Shown: positions 8,396 through 13,714 of the stretch, one piece after another
Layout of the letters: each line of letters opens with the position of its first letter
Numbering within the stretch: the stretch's first letter is position 1
NCBI GenBank assembly: GCA_003990745.1
Contig: RBNI01004624.1
Coordinates: forward strand, 1 to 13,714
Length of the DNA stretch: 13,714 nt
Reading direction: 5' to 3'
Origin: Jimgerdemannia flammicorona
Lineage: Eukaryota > Mucoromycota > Endogonomycetes > Endogonales > Endogonaceae
Notes under the pieces: model-generated
Databases searched by the model: none
What the model was told of the DNA's origin: nothing
What the model saw: only the letters and a program-made list of their open reading frames with translations
Made by a program: the position numbers and the translations under genes

Positions 8396-8880
8396 TCATA
8401 TATAAGTAGAGGCTTTTATACTATTCAGTATCTCATTGATTATACATATAAAATTGCTATGTTTTGAAACTATTATTAGCTCATTGTCATGTAAATTATA
8501 TACTGTAGTACTCTTTAAATGTATATAGATATCCTTATTATTATAAGTCATTATTTTGCCTATAGAGAAGAGGTTCTTTTTTATCTCTAGAGCATACAGT
8601 ATATCCTCAAAAATAGTAGTAGGCTCAACAATATTGTCATGGAGATATATCTCCACATTTCTCTTTTCTTAAGTATAGATGATATTGTTATCTTCTAATT
8701 TAATAGGTATAGGATATTTGAAAGGCTCATATGTAGAGAACTATTCTCTATATAGTATTATATATTATATAGCTCTAAAATCTATTAGCTAGATATTATT
8801 ATCATTAGCTATATTAGTAGTATATTTATCAGATATATACTTAGAGAATATATAATTAATATTATTATCACTTTTTGTTG
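8396..8880 (-). pseudogene. copia protease and GAG-pre-integrase region
   Basis: The protease active site lies at 8782-8771. Copia proteases have W-x-(I/L)-D-S-G-A; here TAG replaces the Trp codon, followed by LIDFRA, so Asp (8780-8782) remains while Ser is Phe and Gly is Arg. Downstream, 8656-8396 is open: EPTTIFEDILYALEIKKNLF and SIGKIMTYNNKDIYI, matching the stretch D-V-L-Y-V-P-x-L-K-x-N-L-(F/L)-S-V-G that precedes integrase. Between zinc knuckle and protease (8890-9200) is a Ser/Thr-rich linker. Confidence 0.75.
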
Positions 8881-9209
8881 GGTGAAAAGTATTTTACTAT
8901 TGACCAGAATTTGTAGATAATAGATTGGTAGATTTGGTAGTAGACCTTATACTGGTAGAACTGGTACTGACAAAATTGGTAGTGAATTTGGTATGACTTT
9001 TTGGTCCAAAATCATTATCCTTTCAATCAGATTTTGTAAATATAGATCTTATACTAGTGGTGGAACTAGTAGCTTATGTAAAAAATAGATTACTGCTTTT
9101 ATCAGTTTTGGTAGTGTTTATATTACTATACTTCTCTTAATAGTTCCTACACCTATATTACTAATACTAACTTCTATATTGTTACTTATTTTCACCACTC
9201 TCCTTATCA

Positions 9210-10108
9210 TTTTCCCAGCTATAGTAATGGCATTTTCTATGTTTATACTTGCTATAGTATTCACAGTATCCATCATACTTAGCTAATTGACTACTATTAT
9301 ATTGAGCTTGGGTTTGGATTTATTAGCCTTATTGTTGACTATACTTTTGATTCTATTATTAGTATTGACTTTGATCATGTTTGCTACAGGATCTATAAAA
9401 GGCATTTTTATCATCATCATCACTATTTCCTTAGTACATTTCCTCATTCATAAGGCTCATTATTATATGGGTATAATCTGAGAGTTTTCTGCTCTTACAC
9501 ATAGCTGTTACTATGATATTATATATATCTGGAAGTTCTCTTATAAGTACTATAACCTTATCTTTATTACTAATGTAATCTACAGATATGCTGAAGGAAT
9601 TCACTTAATTCACTAGATCATTAATGTAACTGGTATATTTATAGATATTCTTCTTAGGTTTTATTTGAAGATTAAATAGCTAAGATTTTAGATAGAATTG
9701 ATTTGATATAAATACTTGTATATAATAATTATATAGGACTTTCTATACCTTATAAGCTGTCATAGTATGTATTATGAGCTTTATTTGAGAATTCAATAAT
9801 GTGAATATAATCTTGCATAATGTTTAGTGATTATTTGTAGTATTATAATCTTGAATTAGCACTTATAGCTTTATATACTTTACTAAGTTATATTTATTAA
9901 AAAGATTTATCATATGAAATACTCAGATTATATAATATTTCTCATTGAAGATTGGGATAGACTTCTTGGCTATATTTATACTAATAACTAAGACTATATT
10001 TCTTATACTTATTGAGGTGGTTATACCTGTAGTTAGCAGAATATTCATAATTAGTATATCTATTTCTATATTCACATTGCTAGACTGATCATCAGACATT
10101 TCTAGCAT
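9210..10108 (-). pseudogene. copia Gag region with degenerate CCHC zinc knuckle
   Basis: After MSDDQ the frame reads AKKSIPIFNEKYYIIW, the usual opening of copia Gag (I-x-F-N-G-x-N-Y-x-x-W). Next come TAYKVQKVLYNYY, FYLKS*LFNLQIKPK and YTSYINDLVN, then RELPDIYNIIVTAM and SDYTHIIMSLMNEEM, all family-typical. The zinc knuckle at 9265-9224 should be CX2CX4HX4C but shows C-EY-Y-SKYK-H-RKCH-Y: the second and fourth ligands are Tyr (TAT, TAC). Confidence 0.8.
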
Positions 10109-10176
10109 AATTTATTTTAAAGAGGTGTATTTATTTGCTATAGCTACTTAGTACTAGTAGAGCTCATAGTTTTTAT

Positions 10177-10302
10177 TATAAAGAGAGGAGCATTTTATTG
10201 AAGTTATATAGATCACATATTTTATGCTTTACTGATAAATAATATAAATCTGATAGCATAGTATAAGATCACATGCTGACATATCAAGTTGCTATCCTAA
10301 TA
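10177..10302 (-). repeat. 5' LTR of the copia element (126 bp)
   Basis: Aligns without gaps to 5063-5188 with 20 differences, 19 of them transitions. Its ends are mutated (minus strand TATTAGGATAG...TTTATA), equivalent to the TG...CA ends kept in the other copy. At three places it has CA where the other LTR has TG. Confidence 0.85.
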
Positions 10303-10310
10303 GCATATTT
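10303..10310 (+). pseudogene. Last bases of exon 3 of the split gene, right of the copia element
   Basis: GCATATTT precedes a GTAAGT donor. CATAT here and CATAT at 5056-5060 may be the two copies of the target duplication. With one copy removed, the frame reads ...ATT TAC ATA TTT and meets the donor in phase 0, which is the phase needed by exon 4. Confidence 0.45.
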
Positions 10311-10393
10311 GTAAGTATATTTTCAAGTTTGTAGATTTATGTTTACTAGTATATACTTATTTAACATATATTTATCTCTTTATATAATTATAG
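10311..10393 (+). other. Intron 3 of the split gene (83 bp, GT-AG)
   Basis: Donor GTAAGT at 10311; acceptor AATTATAG ends at 10393. A possible branch site TTTAAC lies about 35 bp before the acceptor. The size matches introns 1 and 2. It starts eight bases past the copia insertion, so it was preserved by chance. Confidence 0.5.
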
Positions 10394-10750
10394 CTAGATT
10401 ATATTATTTGATCTGATATCTTACCAAGAACTTTCAATAAAAGAGAGCATAAGAAAATATATATAAAATGGCTCAAGATGTTTAATAAGATTTACAATTA
10501 TATCAATTTACTTGAGATTGAAAAAATAGTTCATGACCAGAATAAAGATATTGACTCAGATAAAGATAATAAGACAATTGATATCTCTGATGTTCCTCTT
10601 TCATTGAACAAGAATGATCTAATCTAAGAGAGAGATGAGTAGAATATAGAGAAGAATACATAGTAGAAGGAACTGTTTGCAGAAGAAGGAAGTATTTGTA
10701 GAAGAGAAGTATCTGTAGAGAGAAAGATTTATAGAAGTATTTGTAAATAA
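10394..10750 (+). pseudogene. Exon 4 of the split gene (charged C-terminal region)
   Basis: Frame: LDYII, TGA (10409), SDILPRTFNKREHKKIYIKW, then KMFNKIYNYINLLEIEKIVH and a long open acidic stretch (QNKDIDSDKDNKTIDISD, VPLSLNKND). Stops at 10625, 10640, 10661 and 10664 (TAA or TAG) fit Gln codons in a Glu/Lys-rich tail. TAA at 10748 is taken as the end, but the same frame continues with few residues of interest. The opposite-strand ORF over 10503-10805 is a shadow of this exon. Confidence 0.5.
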
Positions 10751-11384
10751 AAAAAGAAATAAAATAGTTTTTTTTTTTTGGAAATTCTACCTTGTATTTA
10801 CCCATTGTTTATAAGCTATTCATATTTGTGAAATATAAGCTTATACTTATATTAAAGAGTTCACATCTATGGAATATTAGTTCATATTCATATTAAAGAG
10901 TATATATATATCTATCATTAATAAAAAAGTTCATATTTATAACAAATGTTTGAATATATATATATATATATTCCTGTTTATAAAATATGTTCAAGTTTAT
11001 GATATACTATTGTGAACATATATCAGAATTTGTAGATCTCTGATTAACATACTAAGAACTGAATAATTTTTTTGTAATATAGCCCATCTCTGAAGAGTAG
11101 TCCTAGGAGACTTTGGATATATCAAGAGATGCTATTGAGAAAATATAATAATATAGATTGCATAGTATAAGAAGATATAAATTATGAAAGCTTGGGAGTT
11201 CAAGTGAATAGGATATTTTAGAGACAAATCACCTATTCAGAAGAAAGTTATAATAGTTGATCTGAATTAGTAATATAAATTAGAAGAATATTTATTTGAT
11301 TGTGATACCTGAATCTGATTCTCAAATATAGTATAACTTTACAAATAGTAGTTATATTTAACAAATGTAGAAACTTTAACAAAT
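10751..11384. other. AT-rich non-coding stretch with loose repeats
   Basis: No gene seen. It holds a T10 run near 10770. Diverged copies of a roughly 35-60 bp motif containing TTCATATTTAT and ATATTAAAGAG lie at 10836-10950, with (TA)n tracts at 10903-10912 and 10955-10972. Every frame is stop-dense. Confidence 0.4.
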
Positions 11385-11448
11385 GTTAAAGTATTTACAG
11401 ATATTAAAGTATTCATAGATATTAAAGTATTCACAGATATTAAAGAAT
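11385..11448 (+). repeat. 18-bp tandem repeat, three and a half units
   Basis: Units GTTAAAGTATTTACAGAT (11385), ATTAAAGTATTCATAGAT (11403) and ATTAAAGTATTCACAGAT (11421), then ATTAAAGAAT. All unit differences are transitions. The array sits about 55 bp upstream of a TATA box, in the same relative place as the 35-bp palindromic repeats before the 3280 TATA box. Confidence 0.65.
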
Positions 11449-11500
11449 GACTCATAGGAAATATAGTCATAACTTAGTTATCTTATAGCTAGAAAACTTG

Positions 11501-11532
11501 TATAAATATCCCCAATATCTAAAGTGAATAAA
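11501..11532 (+). promoter_or_regulatory. Second TATA plus AATAAA cassette, LTR-like
   Basis: CTTGTATAAATATCCCC (TATAAATA 11501-11508) is followed 26 bp on by AATAAA (11527-11532) and CCTCAG. Layout and flanking bases match the cassettes at 3280 and 12555. Probably the U3/R core of another old LTR whose ends I could not define. Confidence 0.45.
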
Positions 11533-12300
11533 CCTCAGATTAAAATAGTTCAAAGTAAAGAGAAAGCAAGAGAACTAGTAAGCCTACACTTTGAACTTAC
11601 TCACTCTTGCATCCTGAGGACTCTGCAGAGTCAAAGAAGATTAAGTTTCCAAAATACAGAAATCTGATATACTTATACAGTTATGTATCTACTATATTAC
11701 AATACTCAATCAGTACTGATATATCAATATAGCAGTTATCTCTTCAAAAAAGAAAAACTTTCTACAAAACTCACTCTCTTTTTCAAATAGTATTGAATCT
11801 ATACTTAAAGCTATAATACTATAAAGATCAGAGCTGAGAGCAGTACTATATTGAGAAAGCCAAGTAAGTCATAATTGAAACATACTGAAAAAACTATATA
11901 CTACTACAAGGTTCTGGCTAAAGTCTAGATAAATATGCTGAAGAATCTCTTCTGTTATATATTTACTTTAGCAGAAAGAGAAAGTGAGAGCCATCAGTAG
12001 AAGAACTGCTATCATTAGATAAATTTACCATTTATCTTATTAGTGACTGTATGATTCTACTGAAGGGTATAAAGATGCTCAACTGATAGAAGGTGGGTTG
12101 TCTTCTCACAGATAGTTGGTGAGATTGGATCAATTTTAACCACCATTCTACCCCTAGGATATATAGCTACAGATATATCAAACAGACTTCTCCAATCTAT
12201 ATAGTATGGCTCAGAACTACCTGACTATTTCTGCCTCTAGTACTCTAGTCAAGTGAGTGTTCTCTGATAGAATAGATCTCATTTCCCTTAAGAGGTATAT
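11533..12300 (+). pseudogene. Region with a weak coding remnant (about 11812-12270), unknown
   Basis: The frame beginning at 11812 reads YNTIKIRAESSTILRKPSKS and LKHTEKTIYYYKVLAKV, then NMLKNLFCYIFTLAERESES and, after several stops, RRWVVFSQIVGEIGSILTTI, LPLGYIATDISNRLLQSI and YGSELPDYFC. Most stops are TAG or TAA. Residue variety exceeds random AT-rich sequence, but no family is recognised and no start is visible. The rest of the interval (11533-11811) shows nothing. Low confidence. Confidence 0.25.
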
Positions 12301-12704
12301 TGTAACATTTTAGTGTAGTTTATTTCTTTTTTCTATTTTTCTTGAATATTCTATAATCTTCTGGCACTTTCTGCATACTTAGAAATCCCCTTCTTGGTGC
12401 CGAGCATTAACTAGTACTTATTTAGTTAGTCACTGAATGTCCTGGAAACTTGTAGAACTTTATTTGTCATTATTTGTCATCTTTGCTGAGAACTTTCCTC
12501 TTGGCATTTTCTTTTGATTTCTCAGATCCTTCCAGATCCTTCTTTCAGATCTTGTATAAATATCTCCTTTGTTCTCATGAATAAAGCTTCAGAATATTTT
12601 CTTCCAGAAACTCTTCGAGAATACTTGAACTCTTAGTATCTCTTCAAGCTACTTAGGATTACCAGAACTAGTTGCTTCCTCATTTAAAAACTAGAACTAT
12701 TACA
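12301..12704 (+). repeat. 5' LTR of the Gypsy element
   Basis: Starts TGTAACATTTTAG and ends AACTATTACA, giving near-perfect inverted ends (TGTAACA / TATTACA). A TATA box (TATAAATA 12555-12562) and AATAAA (12580-12585) mark U3 and R. The right boundary is set by the primer binding site 2 bp later; the partner LTR is outside the window, so both ends are inferred. Confidence 0.65.
12555..12585 (+). promoter_or_regulatory. TATA box and poly(A) signal of the Gypsy LTR
   Basis: CTTGTATAAATATCTCC followed 25 bp on by AATAAAGCTTCAG. It shares spacing and flanks with the cassettes at 3280 and 11501. Confidence 0.55.
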
Positions 12705-12706
12705 CT

Positions 12707-12720
12707 TGGTAGCAGCAGTG
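12707..12720 (+). other. Primer binding site of the Gypsy element
   Basis: TGGTAGCAGCAGTG begins 2 bp after the LTR. It opens with TGG, the complement of the CCA tail of a tRNA, and the first seven bases TGGTAGC match the complement of an initiator Met tRNA 3' end as known in yeast. The exact tRNA cannot be fixed without a tRNA set from the host. Confidence 0.5.
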
Positions 12721-12769
12721 AAGTTATACCTAGCCTTATCAAGACACCTCTCAAGATATCAGTCACAAC

Positions 12770-13714
12770 ACTATAGAGGACAATAGGTGGAACCCTTCAT
12801 ACAGTACCTATGGTCTAGGCAATGCCTCATACAATCAATACAATCAGTAAGAAGAAGAGGAACAGCAAAACCCTACTCAGTCAAATGGGGCCATTGAGAG
12901 TCTTTTGCAGAATACACTAGCTCAGATTGCTCAACTTCAAGAATGTATAGAAAGAAAGGAAAGCAAGGCCTCTGCTTATATCTCTGCACCTCTACTGATA
13001 TCAATACATCTAACAGTAGTCACTATCAAGCCTCAGAAGCCTGACACCTTTGATGGTCAAAGAGGAGGACTGTCTACCAATGCCTGGCTTTTCCAATTGG
13101 AGCAATATGGAGAGCTGACCAATTTGGAAGAAGCAACACTAGTCCAATTTGCCACCACACTCCTCCGAGGGAATACTGCAATCTGGTGATGAAATCATGT
13201 CCAGAATACCAGATTCTCTGACCGAATCATGACCTGGGGCGAATTCTCTGATGTCATTCAAGACCAATTCAAACCAGTCAACAGCACTAAGGCTGCATGA
13301 GACCATCTGGCAAATATCAAACAACTCAAGTCTGTGCAAGCATACAATGTACAATTCCTGTCAATCCTGCTAGAATTACCATATGTCACTGAAGATGAGA
13401 AGGTTGACAAGTACATCTGAGGCCTGAAAGGTCAAACCCGAGTTTATGTCAAATTAGAAGAACCCAAGGACCTAGATACAGCAATGAAAATTACTAATAG
13501 GTTTGATATCATCACCTATAGTCACTGCTTTGAACAGAAGAGACTGCCTTTCAACAACAACAACAACTACAGAAGGGAGGAATGCAAAGTTAGAACTGTT
13601 GGACCTGCCCCCATGGACCTAGACATCATTGACAAGAACAAGAAAGGCAAGCTTACACCTGAGGAAAAGGAGTGCCTCAAGAAGGCTGGAGCCTGCTTCT
13701 TTTGCTTTTTTTTT
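12770..13714 (+). pseudogene. Gypsy Gag (capsid region), decayed and cut by the window end
   Basis: One frame carries an Asn/Gln/Tyr-rich N-terminus (STYGLGNASYNQYN), then SNGAIESLLQNTLAQIAQLQ, and the capsid: KPQKPDTFDGQRGG, AWLFQLEQYGEL, TLLRGNTAIW, MTWGEFSDVIQDQFKP, DHLANIKQLKSVQAYNVQF and LPYVTEDEKVDKYI. The family block Y-I-R-G-L-K-x-x-x-R is present with TGA in place of the Arg codon. Stops: TAA 12848, TGA 13187, 13190, 13298 and 13418; at least two of the TGAs replace expected Arg (CGA). The tail KLTPEEKECLKKAGACFFC is the start of the zinc knuckle, and the window ends there in T-rich sequence. Gag would form the particle shell. The start codon is uncertain because the leader is decayed. 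Confidence 0.75.

Larger units (their letters stand above)
5504..10108 (-). pseudogene. copia gag-pol polyprotein, decayed
   Basis: The start is taken at the ATG at 10108 (MLEMSDDQ), about 70 bp inside the 5' LTR; the last plausible stop is TAA at 5504-5506 after KGMSLISYISIFS. The polyprotein would make capsid, protease, integrase, reverse transcriptase and RNase H for replication in cytoplasmic particles. Many stops (TAG/TAA) and some frame changes break it. Missense losses are telling: two zinc-knuckle Cys to Tyr, two integrase zinc-binding Cys to Tyr, protease DSGA to DFRA, and RT YVDD-type box to WIND. All fit G-to-A or C-to-T transitions. There is no evidence of any intact product. Confidence 0.85.
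5063..10302 (-). mobile_element. Full-length, inactive Ty1/copia LTR retrotransposon (5.2 kb)
   Basis: Order on the minus strand: 5' LTR, gag with zinc knuckle, protease, GAG-pre-integrase, integrase, reverse transcriptase, RNase H, purine tract, 3' LTR. Integrase before reverse transcriptase defines the copia superfamily. The LTR opens TGTTGGGATGG, the classic copia start, and the purine-rich GAGCAAGAG lies directly before the 3' LTR. All domains are recognisable but full of stops and active-site losses, so it cannot move by itself. A CATAT occurs 2 bp outside the left end and 1 bp outside the right end; this may be a blurred target-site duplication. It lies within exon 3 of the split gene in the opposite orientation. 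Confidence 0.9.
3640..10750 (+). pseudogene. Decayed multi-exon gene of unknown function, split by a copia insertion
   Basis: Exons at 3640-4349, 4442-4649, 4745-5062 plus 10303-10310, and 10394-10750 read in one continuous frame once three GT-AG introns and the copia element (5063-10302) are set aside. Phase is preserved at introns 1 and 2. It is also preserved at intron 3 if a 5-bp CATAT target duplication is assumed. About 16 in-frame stops precede the end and 15 are TAA/TAG, fitting Gln codons hit by C-to-T. Trp codons survive (VIWKLTV, FFKWKPQF, IKWLKMF). The product would be roughly 530 residues: a repeat-rich acidic N-terminus, a lysine-rich helical middle and a charged tail. No domain is recognised. 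It may be a host gene, or an intron-bearing gene of a DNA transposon. The ATG at 3640 is the first plausible Met after an upstream TAA (3577). Confidence 0.55.
12301..13714 (+). mobile_element. Ty3/gypsy LTR retrotransposon, 5' part, runs off the right edge
   Basis: A 404-bp LTR is followed by a primer binding site and a Gypsy-type gag. The copy is less decayed than the copia element: several CpGs remain and most Gln codons are intact, which suggests a younger insertion. Protease, RT and integrase would lie beyond 13714. The base context left of the LTR is GGTATAT; the matching target duplication would be outside the window. Confidence 0.8.

Noticed and set aside
9287..9481. Plus-strand ORF with a Leu/Ile-rich, membrane-like peptide
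   Set aside because: It lies antisense to the Ser/Thr/Lys/Asp-rich part of copia Gag after the capsid; the hydrophobic look comes from the complementary codons.
10141..10176. Primer binding site of the copia element (CTATGAGCTCTACTAG just inside the 5' LTR)
   Set aside because: It vaguely resembles the TGGTATCAGAGC type, but mutation and distance from the LTR end make the match too weak to list.
3640..10750. Reassigned genetic code (UAA/UAG as Gln), which would make the split gene almost intact
   Set aside because: A TAG sits at the conserved Trp before the copia protease active site, catalytic residues are lost by transitions, and the Gypsy gag has TGA stops at Arg positions, so ordinary decay is enough. 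A check against conserved host genes would settle it.
10503..10805. Minus-strand 100-codon ORF rich in Phe/Tyr/Leu
   Set aside because: It is the antisense of the Lys/Glu/Asp-rich exon 4; the sense frame fits the spliced gene better.
3081..11640. The cassettes at 3280 and 11501 as the two LTRs of one element enclosing the split gene
   Set aside because: Upstream tandem arrays and downstream sequences differ too much; only the TATA/AATAAA core is shared, so they are not a clear LTR pair.
13139..13354. Minus-strand ORF of 71 codons
   Set aside because: It is the antisense of the Gypsy capsid, whose plus-strand family motifs are clear.
1..13714. CRISPR array, tRNA or rRNA genes
   Set aside because: No regularly spaced identical repeats with unique spacers, no cloverleaf with a conserved T-loop, and no rRNA signature were seen on either strand.

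Overview
The window looks like an AT-rich, transposon-filled stretch of a nuclear genome, most likely fungal. The reasons are short GT-AG introns, LTR retrotransposons with fungal-looking Gag/Pol, and heavy C-to-T/G-to-A decay resembling repeat-induced point mutation (RIP). A basidiomycete is possible from the style of the Gypsy Gag, but this cannot be settled from the sequence alone. No rRNA, tRNA, CRISPR array or intact full-length gene was recognised.

Layout. (1) 1-370 is GC-balanced with ordinary CpG content. It holds the start of a minus-strand ORF that runs off the left edge, with two perfect TGACTCA sites just upstream of its ATG. (2) 372-1194 is strongly purine/pyrimidine strand-biased. 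It is open on both strands; the minus reading (Gly-rich, then hydrophobic) is interrupted by one TGA. (3) 1195-2059 is AT-rich non-coding DNA with a 42-45 bp tandem repeat. (4) 2060-3070 is a plus-strand ORF of about 336 codons with seven in-frame stops, followed by four 35-bp palindrome-bearing repeats and an LTR-like TATA/AATAAA cassette. (5) 3640-10750 is a decayed multi-exon plus-strand gene of unknown function. Three introns can be placed, and the reading frame is continuous across all of them. (6) A complete but inactive Ty1/copia retrotransposon (5063-10302, minus strand, 126-bp LTRs) sits inside exon 3 of that gene. (7) 10751-12300 is AT-rich with 18-bp tandem repeats, a second LTR-like cassette and a weak coding remnant. 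(8) 12301-13714 is the 5' LTR, primer binding site and decayed gag of a Ty3/gypsy element that runs off the right edge.

The main observation is the split gene: its exons were separated from each other by introns and by a 5.2-kb retrotransposon. Mutation history is legible. There is no CpG that I can find from 3005 to 12401. The two copia LTRs differ at 20 sites, 19 of them transitions, including three places where one copy has TG and the other CA, which points to an ancestral CpG. Catalytic and zinc-binding residues of the copia proteins are lost by the same type of change.
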